Notes: generated by a model from the sequence alone, not told the origin. Numbered from the stretch's first letter, positions 1 to 12,855 are shown. The stretch: DNA of 64,000 nucleotides from Lunularia cruciata (GCA_948567375.1 OX419762.1:54169034-54233033), one strand, 5' to 3'. A program made the numbers and translations.

Positions 1-407
1 CATTCGAGCCCGTCTCGTCCTCTGCTTCGGACACACTATCCACATCTGCATCCCTTTGTTGCTTAAAAGCATTAAGGATATTCAACCCCAAAGATCTCCA
101 TCCAGGTGTTGTATCAACGTTGAAAATAGCCTTTGCAGTCTTTGTTGAAGGGTTGGTATCTTCAGCATCATGTGGAAGTTTAACAGAATCTTGTGCTTGT
201 TCTCTTATCGTGGAGTCGCTTGAAAGCTTACTACTACTATGTAAAGTAGGTTTTGACGTCCTTTTCAAAGAAGTTGCTCCAGTAGGACTACCACCTTTGA
301 GAGCATCCTGGATGCTGGTTCCAAGAGAAGAATGTGTTAACGTGTAATCTGCTCTAAGCTCCTCAAGCATGAACTTATGTCTGGCGTGGAGGACCAGCTC
401 TAGATAA
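1..407 (-). CDS. Second coding exon (partial, runs off the window) of the DUF3754-like gene
   Basis: The exon begins right after a CAG acceptor at 410-408 and its first base completes the Asn codon split by the upstream intron. The peptide starts YLELVLHARHKFMLEEL, matching the helical 'LxLILHAEHKxxLEEMRxDY' type segment I associate with DUF3754 proteins. It then becomes a Ser/Thr/Lys-rich variable stretch and ends near TPGWRSLGLNILNAF and an acidic SEAEDE tract. No stop occurs in 135 codons. Plus-strand ORFs over this interval are shadows. The rest of the gene lies to the left of the window. Confidence 0.8.
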
Positions 408-710
408 CTGCAGCAAACAAACGGAATAGATGAGAAATGGAGACTTAGAACACATTATAAAGATGGTGGCGGGTATGCAGGTGCTCACGCGAGAAGAGTT
501 TCTAATCCAACCATTGCAGATTCTTCTGTACAACATACAGTTTAATAAACCTGGCATACTAGGTAGTCATAAGTCAAAGCCAAGCATATGCATACTTTCT
601 GCGTACAGCCGAATAGTAACACCCTGCTTGACCGTTTAAACTTTTAGATTTTATGGGAGTTTCACATGCAAATATAATTGTTGGCACAAGGTATGATTCT
701 CGAGACTTAC
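408..710 (-). other. Intron 1 of the DUF3754-like gene (303 bp)
   Basis: The donor is GTAAGT on the minus strand at 710-705; the acceptor is TGCAG ending at 408. Removal joins frames exactly (2 nt + 1 nt giving an Asn codon), with no other coding-like segment between. Minus- and plus-strand ORFs inside it are short and unlike any known protein. Confidence 0.75.
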
Positions 711-1654
711 TTGCAAATTGATAGTATTTTGTAATCATCAGTTTGTCGAGGATGGATCAACAACAGTTCATTCACAAGCTCCACTTTGGAAATCCGTATG
801 TACTTCTGTCTTGGTACGTTAATCCTCGTAACATACTCTATTTGTTGATCCCAGTCCGGCAGATCTTCTGGGCTGTAATCATCCATACCCACTGATGCTT
901 CATCAACAGGTGCAGAATCTCCTCTATTCTCAAGGTCAACATCTCCTTTGGTTTCTGCCAAGTCCCCTCCTTGACCATCAAAAGGTCTGTCATCGTAATA
1001 ACTTGATCTCAGTTCCAAGTCAGAGTCCTTACTGAAGTTCAAACTTGAGGATTTCAGTTTTTCGTGCCTAGCTTTTCCCGTATGATCACTTTGGTCCCAC
1101 AGCTTGGTACTGGTAAGAGATTGATCACTTGGGTGCAGATCACCATTATTGTTGGATGAGTCACGTGTTCTTGTCGAATAATCCTCATCGGTTTCTTTCC
1201 CATCCAACCCTTCTTCAGGCAACTGAGCTTTATCAAGGCCTACAACGTAATCGTCACTTGCTGGACTTTCCTGTCTCTGGGATGATTTCGAATTTAAATC
1301 ATATGTGGTTCTTCTGGACAACGGAGGGAGAGATGAATAATTAAAGAAAGAGCACTGATCCCCGGAGTAGAAGCACCCACTTTCATACATCAAGCTAGAA
1401 CCAAAATAACCAAAATCAGAACATGTACCAAAAGTCCTTCGGGGATAAAGTTTGCCTCTACAGTTCTTGCGAGGAATGATTAATCCTCCACGAATTTTCA
1501 CGTGTCCCTGTTCATCGGACGTAGCCTTCCGGATATATTTACAGTTTCTCATGTACAAAGTGCGATGACCTTTCAGACAGCATAATTCTGCCACTGCTGC
1601 TTGTTTACGCGAACTGCTGGAAACATGACCAAGGGACCAGCATTGCAGCATCAT
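711..1654 (-). CDS. First coding exon of a probable plastid-targeted DUF3754-like protein
   Basis: The exon opens with ATG (MMLQCWSLGHVSSSSRKQ), and its first ~50 residues are rich in Ser, Arg and Lys with few acids, as expected for a plastid or mitochondrial transit peptide. Residues ~110-260 are low-complexity and acidic/Ser-rich, probably disordered. Near the end, a tract with VPRQKYIRISKVELVNELL resembles the start of the DUF3754 domain (TMEM143-like plant proteins); I recognise this from memory of the family, not from a search. The frame appears to end in TAA, but a strong donor GTAAGT (710 down to 705) precedes it and leaves two bases of a split codon. Splicing to the acceptor at 408 restores an Asn codon and keeps the frame open to the window edge, giving at least 450 residues. 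Composition is richer in GC than the flanking repeats. Real gene: confident; family: moderate. Confidence 0.8.
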
Positions 1655-1846
1655 TTCTCGAAGCTGGGAATAATGAGAAGCTTCAGGAGATTTGGATCTT
1701 CATGCTTCAGTTATAAAAGCAGCACCTTCACCTCCATCAAATCAACAATTCACTTGAATCGCACGCTCTAAAGAGCAAATGACTTGTAAGGGACCAACCA
1801 CTACTTCCTTCCACTGGATTTTCACATTTCTCATGATATCTGCGAC

Positions 1847-2029
1847 CTAAGTTAACATACAATAAGTAAGGAATTTGGCAAATCAAATCAGGCCATCAGT
1901 TTCTGCTGAGTAAGCTTTAGAATGAATTGTCTCGCTTTCTACGATAAAAAGATGGTTTCGAATTCAGCCACAATGTAATACAGACAATAAAGATTTCAGC
2001 TGATTTCAGAAAAGAGGAGTATCACTTAC
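1847..2029 (-). other. Probable 5'-UTR intron of the DUF3754-like gene
   Basis: On the minus strand a consensus donor GTAAGTGA begins at 2029 and an acceptor TTAG ends at 1847, enclosing 183 bp of AT-rich sequence upstream of the start codon at 1654. A leader intron is common in plant genes. The acceptor's pyrimidine tract is weak, so this is a prediction that a transcript would settle. Confidence 0.45.
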
Positions 2030-2261
2030 AGTTGAAGCGATTGGCAACAAATTCCCTGACCTCCCGGGCCCTTCAAATTGCTCATGCTCCATCACAACGA
2101 ATTTTTCTTGCATGCTCTTCTTGGATGGCAGAGAAGCATCTGCTGTCTGTCCAGTCCCGACGGGTCTTCTGACATGACTGACTGGAGCATCTAACCTTCA
2201 TCGTTGCTCCGATGTCCCGACGTGAGTCTCCCGACAGGTCTGGGAGCAGGGTCAGTCTTTG

Positions 2262-2271
2262 GACACGTGTC
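2262..2271. promoter_or_regulatory. Palindromic G-box (GACACGTGTC)
   Basis: A perfect 10-bp palindrome with the CACGTG core lies in a GC-richer block upstream of the probable leader exon of the minus-strand gene. CACGTG is the binding core for plant bZIP and bHLH (e.g. PIF, ABF) factors. The second copy about 70 bp away strengthens the case for a light- or ABA-responsive promoter; function is inferred. Confidence 0.5.
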
Positions 2272-2333
2272 CCACTTTGGATAGGAACTGGAACTGAATG
2301 CCGGTCCACATGCACGCGACAATCTAAAGCATT

Positions 2334-2341
2334 CCACGTGG
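2334..2341. promoter_or_regulatory. Second palindromic G-box (CCACGTGG)
   Basis: A perfect 8-bp G-box sits exactly where the GC-rich gene-proximal block ends and AT-rich repeat DNA begins (from about 2345). It pairs with the G-box at 2262. Together they mark the likely distal limit of the conserved promoter. Confidence 0.5.
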
Positions 2342-2345
2342 ACCA

Positions 2346-5111
2346 CGAATATTATTATTAATTTAAAATTTTAAAATTTATTTAGGAACCTAAAAAGAAT
2401 AGAGAAATCATCTGACCTTAAAAAATGATAAATATTTTTTTGAAACAATATTCTGATACTTTTAGATAGTAGAAAATTATTATAAAGGTACCAAGCTTGT
2501 GAAGCATGAGATAATTAAAATTTTTCACCAGTTAATTTAATAGAAATTTACATCTCTGTTGCATAAAAGTGCTAGTCTTGAGTAATCATTTAAGGTAGTT
2601 TCCCAAAATATCAAAATATTTATACATACATACATAAATACATAATAAATAATAATAAATACATCCCAAAATATTTCCATATAACATCATTTTAATTGTA
2701 CAGTTCTTATAACTCGGATTCATACTCAATGTGACGTTGGACTAAATTCACATTGGTTGAAAGTGATATAAAAGAAATAGGAAAGAAAATAAAAATATAA
2801 AGAACATATTTTATGTTTCCAAGACATGGAAAAATATTAATTCAACTCTTAATCAACTAAAATACCTACTAAATAATAAAAAGTAGTCCAGAAAGTGAAT
2901 TTTCTAAAAACTCCTATCCATTATACTCTCTTATTTCATCTATATAAGGCATTAATTAGCTTTTCTAATGTATAATAATGAAAACTAATGACAAAAAATG
3001 ACATTTTAGACTATTTTAGATTAAATATGCATTATACAATTTACATCCTTGCAGTTTGCTATTTATAATTGATTTCTACAATCCTTTTAGCACTTAATTT
3101 TAGCTTGTGAAAGTGTACTTTCCTTGCACTTATTTATGATTTTATAAATTTTTATGAAGTGTATAAATGATATCAAAATGTTCTATATATAAACACATTA
3201 TATTTATTTAAAACTGTCAATTCATTAATATATTGAAATAAGTAATTGGACTATTACATTTGTTTTAAAAGGAAAAAATTCTTGGATTAAGTTTAATTGG
3301 CAGTATTTTCAATAAACTTAAGAGAAAGAAAGTAACTAACACATACAAGGTTACTCTATGTCATCTCCTCATTTTCTTTCCATCTTGAAGTATTAACATA
3401 TTCAAAGCACTTTTATAAGGTATTGCAAATATAAAGTCAATCTATCTTTTTAATCTTGGGTAAATTGTTGAATATTTTATTATATTTAAGGGGAAATAGT
3501 TTGTACATGATTTGAGATATTTTGTCTTAAAATTTAATAAAATATTAGTTTTTTTCATATATTATACTTGAAAAATTTGAAGAATGATTTAGATATTTTT
3601 TTTAATTCAGTAGATCATTTTACAAATAATTAAAACATCTAGCTACTCACAAAAAGTAGATCTTCTTCAATTAATTTGTATATTTAGATATTAGGTATAT
3701 ATGACTAAATACCTAGCGTAGTGACTTAGTATTGACCAAATTCTAGTACAACTGATCAGGTAGTTCACTGAAGAATAATAAGGGTTTGAAATGACTAGAA
3801 GGGAAGAGAAATATTACTAAGTTGCAATTTGCTTATTATTTCTTATTTAGCTTCTTGTGCAAGAACTACTCGAAGAAGAATGTAGTGTAATCATCTATGG
3901 CACACTAGCAAAAAGGGAAAATAAATAAATATCATATTCACTATAATTATGCCTTTACCTTTCAATTTTGTGGTACTTCCAATGCTCCAAATCAAGCTTG
4001 ACTACTCACCGCATTTGTTCACTCCTTTGGATCCCTCGGCAATCATACATCATGATCATGTATGAATGTAACTCATTACACTTTAGCAGTTGTGATTGTA
4101 ATGAGAAATTCCTCACCACTAATCAACACCTACATTCATCCACACTCAAAATAGAAGAAATGTAGTTTGCAAAGAACTCATAGTACTCTTTATTGAACTT
4201 TGATGGTATGAGTGTAATACAAGTAGCTAGACATATTATCTAGAGGTAAAAATTGGCTTGGTAACATCTAGAAGGATGTTGTGTACAATGTGCTAGGTAG
4301 ATGAGATAGAGGTGTCACCAAAAGAGTACTTCTACTAATAGTGCAAAAGCCAAAAATAGCCTAAAAACTTTAGAGCCAATTTGTGGAGGCCTAAACGGAT
4401 GAATTAGGCCTTGAATATAAAAAGATCCCCCCCCCTTTAGGCAGGAAAAGGCTTGCCTTCTCCCCATTATGATTTTTCTTGTTGAGAGCTTTCCAACGGT
4501 ACCTCACCCATGTGATTTTGAGCTCCATATAGGAAGATTCCCTAAATATTCCCTTCAGTCAAATGGGTTTGACCAACTAGATAGGACAACAACTCAACCA
4601 ACTAATCAACAAACAACTAATCCAACGATGGAGCTTGTTGACAAGTCACAAATCCATGTATATGATCCAAGGGTGGAGCTTCCTTTGAGGGGATCCTCTT
4701 TGCTATATAATAAAGAGAAGGTGCTCCTTTGGGACATAGGAGGATTGAGTGTGAAACTTGTGTTCTCTCTCTTGTATCTCTCTTGGAGAGTTCTCTTGTC
4801 ATCGGAGTATGACAATGAGAAAATGAACCCAAATGACTTTGGGCCAAAGCCTTAAGTAAGTTTATGCTTTGATCAAGGAATTTGGAGACTAAGAGGAGTA
4901 TCTAGAAATCCCCTATTACTACCTATAACACACTCGTAAGATTCTAATCCTATCTTATCCTAATCATATTTAGCTTAAGTAGGTGCCTTATTTGTGTTAG
5001 GAAAAGTGTTAGGTCTTCTACATAGTCAATTTGAATTTACAACACTTTGGACTTATAATCCCAAAGACTTGCACAACTACAAAGTTCTATACAACTCCAA
5101 AGGCCTTCCTC
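2346..5111. other. AT-rich intergenic DNA, no gene recognised
   Basis: Very AT-rich sequence with TA-rich microsatellite-like stretches near 2630-2660 and a C9 run at 4427-4435. The longest ORF (4469-4855, plus, 128 codons) has no recognisable domain and low-complexity Thr/Gln/Asn content. It may be old transposon DNA, but nothing diagnostic can be read. Confidence 0.5.
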
Positions 5112-5970
5112 CTATTTAGACTTTGGATAACTTCCTACTCCAATTTTCCTACAACTATGAAGAACTTTGTTTGGTGAAGTGTCTTTGGCATAAAGTTCTT
5201 CTTGCAAAAAACCACTTTTGCCTTTAAAATACCTAGATAGGATGTTAGTTTGCTCCCTATATCTAGCTATCTCCAATAGATAAGTATCATAGGTCTCTAT
5301 GGACTTCTTGTTCAAATGCTCTCTAAGTTGAACACCCAACTGGTCCATCTTCTTGTCCTCATAGGCCTTCCTCTCCAAATTTTGACCTTGCAACTTGAGT
5401 TCAAAATCTTTGCATTCATTGCTCTCAATTTCCCTTATACCTCCAACATACCTACAAAATGATCCTTGGTTTCATCCAACTATTGGATCAATTCATGCTT
5501 CTCTTCCTTCAAGTGTTGGGTCTTTGTCTTCATCTCTTCTTGTACTTTGTTCAACATTTGGTCTCAATTTACCTTCTTCTCATCCTTCTCTCTCTTCAAC
5601 TCTTTAGCCAGATGTTCCAACTCTTTAGCAAGATGTTCCTATTCTTTGGCCATCTTCAAATCCAAGATCATGATCCAAACCCTGGAATTATCAAAGTCAC
5701 CCCAAATGCCTACTACTTCCTCATCCTTGGCTTGCAACTAGTCCTTGTACTTGGGTTGCTTTTGCTTTGCTTGAACATGAGTGTACTTAATTCCCTTGTA
5801 GCTTCATAGTTTCCTCCTTGCTTTGGTTGTGGTTTGCTACAAAAGAGGCATTTTGCCTCTTGACCTCAAAGTTCCCATGTATCAAGGCATTCACCTTCTT
5901 TGCCTCTTCTTTGTATAAGTTTCTTACCTTGGTAATTTCTTCCTTGGCTTGGTCATCCTTTGCTCTCCAA
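5112..5970 (-). pseudogene. Decayed coiled-coil ORF, probably transposon-derived
   Basis: The minus strand encodes a broken frame rich in Lys, Glu, Leu and Gln with heptad-like spacing. The intact C-terminal part (5112-5393) includes MDQLGVQLREHLNKKSIETY and LSRYFKGKSGFLQEELY. Upstream, an exact small repeat reads EHLAKELEHLAKEL. Stops and frameshifts interrupt it. The composition resembles the coiled-coil part of the extra ORF downstream of integrase in element C (about 22380-22640), and like that ORF it lies beside a copy of repeat R. I do not recognise a host gene family. Confidence 0.35.
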
Positions 5971-5984
5971 GTATAGATGTCTTT

Positions 5985-6210
5985 ACATGGATAGAAACTA
6001 GGATGAAGAGGTACTCATCATCCAATTATTTTCAATTAGCCCTCTCTCATTGAGTTCTTTAGTGAGCAATGGCTTGAGTCTTGAAGGTTCCTTGGAGTTT
6101 CAACCTTGGAAGAGTGTGATGGAGTTTGATTCCTTACTTTCTTGGTCCATAGTTCCTTATCTTAATAGGTATCAAAAGTTCATCCTTAGTGAGAGACATG
6201 CTAGCTCACA
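5985..6210 (+). repeat. Fragment of dispersed repeat R (U5-side end)
   Basis: About 225 bp match the end of the ~690-bp R repeat (compare 20240-20468): the same order of 'ggtactcatcatcc', 'ctcattgagttctttagtg', 'gtgatggagttt' and the terminal 'tagctcaca'. The other two thirds of R are missing here. It is more diverged than the four longer copies. Confidence 0.65.
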
Positions 6211-7599
6211 ATATGTTAATAGTAAAATAAATATTCTTCTAAATAGACTAAATAAATATTATTTAAATGGAAATTTAACTTATACATTCTCAAAATGAGT
6301 ATCTAACTTTACAAAAATGAAGATTTAGGTTTCAAGACTAGACATTTGAATTTGCAAACATGTAAATTTAATACTTTTAAGTAGAGATGTGACCAATTAG
6401 AAAAGGATATTTGGAGTACAAATAATGGACATTTAGAGCTTAGAATAGAGACTTATTGAAGAATATTATATAATAGACAATAAATATATGAAGGTTTAAT
6501 CCTAATTATGGCAATTCTTGGAGTCAAATGGTCAAATAGATCCTCAAGATATGGAAACTCTTTGAAATCCCATTATAGAGCAATTTCTTACTTTGATTGT
6601 AGTCCTCAAAATAGAGGCTCTCAAAATTTGTAAGAGTTCCATATCTTGCAAAATTACCATATAATCTAACCTTATTAAAATTGGTTTTGATATAACTAAA
6701 TATTCTTTTGGAGAATAGCTTAGCTAGATATTTCATTTATGCATGTCTTGGTCAAATGAACATTCACCTCTAGATATAATTGTCAATCTATGTATAGATC
6801 CAAGTCAACTGCCACTCGATAGATTAGATTAGCTTATAAATATTTAATTGAAACTTTATTTCTAGATAAGATTAGTGTATAATTATATAAAAAATATATA
6901 TATTGAAGAAGCTCTCAAAAGAGTTAGATCTCTTGACTTGCTAGTTGACTTTTTAGTGAAAACATTTGTTAAGGTATGTGGATCTCAAACTTGAAATCTA
7001 AGCAATAGTTCTAAATTTTTTTTGTACATAGGGCTAAGGCAAGAATTTTCATTCAAATCATTAAATCAAGTGCTATTCTTTTCTTCATTCAATAAATCTT
7101 ACATGTTACCAAAGCATCTAGTTTAGGATCACTTGATCTGGATTAAGGAGGAATTTTAAAGGTTGAAGAACACATCAACTATCTAAGAGAGAGATGCATG
7201 CAATATTGCATTCTCATTGAAAATAGTGATACAATTCATTTTATTATTATCATAATCCAAATATATTGAAAAATATATTGATTTATTATCAATTTCTAAC
7301 TAAATGCATCAAAATCTCAATTATTGTTTTTTTAATCACTCATATGTGCTCAAAATTTTCCTTCTAGTGTTGTTTCTAAATTTCTAATTCTTCATGAAGT
7401 TTAACACAAAGGCTTGTAAGATCAAGAACATACCCAAATTTCATAGTACTTTTGATTACATTTGGTGTCTTTTCATAGAATTATTCTTTATGGTAGAGAG
7501 ATTGATCACCATAGTTTTTAAAACTACCAAACCAATTTTTTCAATGGCTAGCTCAGATTTCCATTGTTATTGTTTTTCTTCTTGCTAATAGTGTAAGAA
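6211..7599. other. AT-rich intergenic DNA, no gene recognised
   Basis: No ORF longer than about 70 codons and no domain that I can identify. Some frames near 7390-7590 are Ile/Phe/Lys-rich and may already belong to the copia remnant that follows. Confidence 0.5.
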
Positions 7600-9600
7600 T
7601 CATTGATGAATGGGATAATAACCATTCATTGCAATGCAATGCATTGTTAATTTTTTAGAAAATACCAAAATTCATCATATTAGTCTTCCCAAATTTGCAT
7701 CTATTACTTGGACTATAATTTCCAAATTGTACCAAGCATAAGATGCTATTATAAAGATGTACTTACAAGACACATTTTTAATCTCAAAGATGAAGGAGAT
7801 GGATAGTGTTACTAAGCATGTTTATAATTTCCACTCTATAGTTCAACAATTGGCTTTTGCTGAATTTATTGCTTTTGATGAAAATTAGATGCTTGCTCTT
7901 ATATGAAGCATGCTAGACAACTATAAAAATGTGCTTACTAGATAAGAGGTCAAGCTTATTTACCTATAGAAGCTAATCACATATTTCCTTCAAGAGGAGA
8001 AAATGATGAAAACATAGAATATTGAGACTAACATAGAAATGTTTGTTATTAATAGCCAGAATTCATAAAGACTATAACCATAACTGGAATGGCAAGTCTA
8101 ATTTTTTTGGTTATGGAAAATGAAGTAGAGGATTTGTTCACAAGTAAGACTCCAATATAGGAGAACAAGACTAATCCTCATAAGGATTTGTTTGAAGATC
8201 TCATTAAATGAAATACTCACAATAAGATGATGTTTTTTAATTGCCATCTAAAAGGCACTCACTTTAAAGATTACCAAGAACAAATTATATACAAGAGCAC
8301 CATTAGTTGATTTTTTTATGAACCATAATAAAATAACAATGAAGAAAATTATATTATTTACCTATATATTATGACTGCATACTCTAAATTTGATTTAGAA
8401 AATAAGACTATTCTTGGTATCTTGATTCTAGAGCCAATCTCATAATAGCACACTCTTTGAATTTTCTCCATATGACTATCTTCTTATAGTTGTTATTTGT
8501 GATAACTCTAACAAAATTTTGGTATTAGGAATGTTGTTGTTCACCTCAATGAGAGAAACACTTTATGGGATTTTCTCTACAGATTTTGACTGAAAAAGAA
8601 CATCTTTTAGCTTGATCTTTACGGAATTACACCCTTTACAATAATAGATAATGTCTATGAGGATTTTATTTCTAACTGACCTTTAGCTAAGGACTTGTAA
8701 AGACCTGGAGAAGATATTTTACCTTCTCTTATTTGGCTACTATTGTTTTACCTATTGTTTTAGTTTCCAATTTTGGCATAAAGAAATATGCCACTTAAGT
8801 GCTCTTGGAATAAAGTAGCTTTTATTCCAAAACATGGTTGATAAGATAGAAAACTATTCCCCTTCTTATTTTGAAAATTACACATCATGCTTAAATAAAC
8901 ATGCCAAACCCTTCCACACTTCAATAGTCCATAGAGCTACTAACTTATCCATTTTGACATCTTTGGTCATATTCATCCTCCACTCACTCATGTTATAATA
9001 CTTTATCATTTTTATTGATGATTATTAAGTTTATCTTTTAGTTACTTTTATCCATAACTTCTTTAAAGATCTGAGATCTACATAGTTCACACAATATTGA
9101 CTACTATTGAGATGCACCTTCTAAAAAAAGGGAAAGCTTCCTCTTTTGGAATAATCTTAGATAACAAAAAAGTGGTGTTTTCAACAAATTTTGTTTATCA
9201 AATGGTACTAGGCATCAAGTTAATATCCTTTACACACCTAAAAAATGCCATTTTGAGAGGAAGGCAGAACCTTAATAAATCTAACCCTCAACATGCTCCA
9301 CAAATCTAAACAACCCCAAATAAACTAAGGAGAGAACACTTTGAGTACAAATTATTTGCAAAACCAACATCCAAGCAAATATATTGTAATGATAATATAA
9401 TATTTGTGCTATAGTTTCAATATAAGCCAATATTTTATTTTTGGTAGCCCCTCCTTTGCTTATATTACTTATGATATTAGTACTAGACTAGAATTTCAAG
9501 CTTTTGAGCGCATTTTCCTTGGTTATATTGAAGAGAGTAAGAACCTTATAGTTAGTTACAAAAACTTATTAACTCAAGAGATGCAATAATATTAGAATGA
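7600..9600 (+). mobile_element. Severely decayed Ty1/copia polyprotein
   Basis: Reading the three plus frames together gives copia domains in order. There is a gag-like stretch near 7795-7960 (VYNFHSIVQQLAFAEF..., SMLDNYKNV), and a protease-like 'YLDSRANLIIAHS' near 8415-8460, where active elements have a DSGA motif. An integrase-core remnant near 8920-9035 contains 'FIIFIDDY', and the integrase-to-RT segment at 9404-9589 reads FGSPSFAYITY...FLGYIEESK. Every part contains stops and frameshifts, and no LTR or RT could be delimited. The domain order (integrase without a preceding RT) is what marks it as copia rather than gypsy. Confidence 0.6.
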
Positions 9601-12298
9601 AAGCATGGAACTTCAATCTTCCAATCTGATGGTATTCCCTTCTAGTCTTGAAGATGAGTACTTTAACCTTAAGTATGATCCTCCTTTTATGTCGGTGGGG
9701 TGATTGAGGGTACATGAAACTATGGGATAGTGAGATAGTCCTTGCGTGGTTGGCCTTCTTCTTGGCTTGGAGAGGAACTGCGAGTAGAGTTCCCATAGCA
9801 ATCTTAGCTAGACTACGGGATAGGGTTCACTCTTGGATACTTACTCAAGAAATGACTCGCAGATCTGTCCCCTTGTGAACCCTTCAACTTCTTTGGTTGT
9901 CACACTCCGAGTAAGTAGTGCAATGCTACGGACAATGTTGCAAAACACCCTACAACTTAGACAAGAATACAACAAGCACAATGATAAGCACCACAACACA
10001 CATTACACATCCATAATCTAAAGACCAAACTCAACAATCAATCATCAGAATATATTTTCTTTATAATAAGGGCTGCTTGATTTATCCAACAGGAAGTCAC
10101 AAAGAGTAGCTCTTACAACCATGACTGGCAATAGATTTAGTCCATAGACCCAATGATTATGCAAGCTCCTCATCTACTTACCAGAATTGCCTCAATCAAA
10201 CAAAGTTCTTCCCAAAGAATAGACTGGACTCAATCAAACAATGTTCATTCCCAACCTCTCTTTCATATTTACCAAAATGTTGAATATCCAAGATTAACAA
10301 AAAATTGGTGAACTACAAAGGAAGAATGAAGAGCCCCACTTAATGGCATAGACCCACTTATATACTAAGTATTCTAACCCTAAAAAGAATTGTCTAGGCC
10401 TTAACACCACTTCTACTATGGCTTCCATCTCCTTCTTGTGCCATCACCATCAATACCAATTGACTCCAAACCCTTCATTTTTTCTATTAGATTACCATTC
10501 TAACATAGTCAAACCATTACCTTAGTCTTAGTTGCCTACCTGTCTACTTTGCTATTGTACTATCCCATAGAGGATTCATCTTGCACTATTTTACATCCCA
10601 TAGAGGGTCATCTTGCACTTCAACTTGGTCAGCCTGTAGTTGACTCTTCCTGCATGTCTTGTAATGTTGGATCTTGCAATAGATCCTTCTCTTGCATATC
10701 ACACTTTTGCTGTTCTAAAAGTAGATCTTATCCAACACTTTGATTCTATACAACCTTGCAAATGACATTTCCTACACTTAAACATGACACTTTTTCTATC
10801 AACACAACCCTTTTCTAGGTCCTTGCACTCTGGATAAGCCTTTGGATGCTATTTTCTCTTTTTTCTCTTAATTGTGTACAAAAAGAATTTGGTCTACATC
10901 AAATAGTAGGTTCTTATTGATCTCTTTCATAGTGGTCTCTAAATATAGAGTCTTGTATCTCTATGAAACCATCGATATGAGCTTACTCCATAGTCTTCCT
11001 TAGATGACAATCCCATATACTAGCTATTGGGAGAAATTCAAACATTGGAATTTGTGAGAGCATTGAGATTCCAAATTTGGCTATGTGATAGAGCAAAAAT
11101 CATTCATCAATCTAATCAAGCAAAGTATGCATAGAAATTACACCAAATTTCATGTGGTTTGACCAATGTCTATCTATATCCATAATTGCACAAGATTTTT
11201 ATTCACTCTTGAATTATTGATCAAGAATTTTCAAACAAGATTTATCAAAGTCACAACTGACTGCAAACTTTACAAATATATATACACTTGCACCTACCAT
11301 TATCTAGTTTTGGAATGTGTGGTGTAATTGATTTTGTATCTAATACTAGATTGTCTAGTACCAATTGATACACATCACCTTACAAAGTTCCACAAGTGGA
11401 AGCCATTTCCATAGCTTCTCATAGGTCCCGTAGTCTTGGAGTCTTCATGTAGTCCCATAGTCCTGCAGCCTTCCCATAGTCCTATAGTCTTGGGGCCTTC
11501 CCAAAAGTCCCACAACCATGTTCATGTTCATGTCTTGGAATCATGTAGCTCTCTCAAGACACATTTGTCCCAAACTTTAGGTGGATGGAACTATTTTCTA
11601 GAGCTCTTATTTCTATGATCTTGGTGCCTATGAAAAAGATTCTCTTGAGAAGATGCTTCCAATGAGATAAAACATGTCTCATTTGCATGTGTATTCACAA
11701 AGAAATTAGTCCTAACATGAATTACCTTTCTATATACTCATGTAAATAGAATCCAATAATTTGAAGATCTATTCCGTACTTACACTTCTAGACTCTCATA
11801 AAAGATCTATCTTATATTGATCTTTAATGTTCATATTAAGATCTATCCTACACTAACTCTTCTATATCCCATAGGATATTTTCCATGAAGAGCATTCTCA
11901 TAATTAATTAGACTCCACACTTAGCACTAGCTTGTTACATGAGGTACATGAAGGGCATGCACTTGATTTACCAATGAAAGCGGCTAAAGGTACTCTCCTC
12001 CTTGATGTTACCTTCTTGGCTAAGTTATCTTGTAGTAGAAATGCAGGAGTGCTATGGGGTGAAAAAAGCAATGATACAAACCTTGCACGGCCAGCCATTT
12101 ACATGGCACGAGGAGGTGATGTAGTTGAGGCTCCCATAGCGAGTTGTAGTTCCATTTAGGGAAGGGAATCCCCTTTAGAAATTTACCCTCCGGGACTGTT
12201 TGAAGGTATGTCACTTAGAGCTAGCTTAATATATCAATGAGTGAGGTTCTAGTAACATGGAGCAGTTACAAAATCAATGTGATGATTCATAGAAGAGC
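9601..12298. other. Intergenic DNA, nothing identified
   Basis: This stretch contains only short ORFs. One segment (11930-12210) has a higher-complexity open frame on each strand, but neither translation matches a family that I know. No LTR pair, RNA gene or splice structure could be supported. Confidence 0.4.
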
Positions 12299-12855
12299 TA
12301 TGAGCCGGCTTGTCTCTCACTCAAGATGAACCCCTAATAGCTAATGCACCATGGACCAAGAAGGCAAAGAACCCTAATTCCATCATACTCTTCTAAGGCT
12401 AATATTCCAAGACTCAAATTATTGCTCACTAGAGAACTCAATGAGAGAGAGATAGTTGCAAATGAAAGGGTGATGAATACTTCCTCACTCCTAGTTTATG
12501 TAATTGTGAAATAGTTATACACCAAAGTTACTAATTATTGGAATAACTCAAGTTACTAGCCTAAAAGACAAATAAAGTCAAAAATTATAAAGGAATATCC
12601 ATACTCATGGGAATATCTTCCTAAACATGTGGTCTTATCTTGACTCAACCACTAACAAGGATTCCTTCACATGAGCTATCCTTGGACTATAGAAGAATCT
12701 AAACAAAAAGGCTTGTGTCCAAGAGTTCTCAAATCTTTCCTCAAAGCCAAACACCTAAGAATAATACCAAGTCAATACACTAGAATCCGAAATAGTGATG
12801 CTCATCTTTCCCATGCCTCTATCTTAGATATGACTAAATTTAGCTAATCATGACT
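12299..12855 (-). repeat. Dispersed repeat R, copy 1, left part (split by element A)
   Basis: It begins TATGAGCCGG (other copies TGTGAGC) and aligns by eye over its whole length with copies at 19778-20468, 39060-39759 and 54987-55678. It is interrupted by element A after TGACT and resumes at 18376. In the minus orientation R has the shape of an LTR (starts TGTAACACCC, internal TATATAAA, ends CTCACA), hence the strand given. Confidence 0.75.
12851..12855. repeat. Target site duplication TGACT, left of element A
   Basis: An identical TGACT flanks the other end (18371-18375). Removing the element and one copy restores the R repeat, as judged against copies R2-R4. Confidence 0.9.

Noticed and set aside
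2082-2315. 77-codon minus-strand ORF upstream of the DUF3754-like gene
   Set aside because: It lies in the leader/promoter block, spans a G-box, has no recognisable domain, and is better explained as 5'-UTR and promoter DNA.
11932-12214. Open frames on both strands in a higher-complexity patch
   Set aside because: I looked for organelle-derived or host-gene homology and recognised none; both strands are open to a similar length, so coding cannot be assigned.
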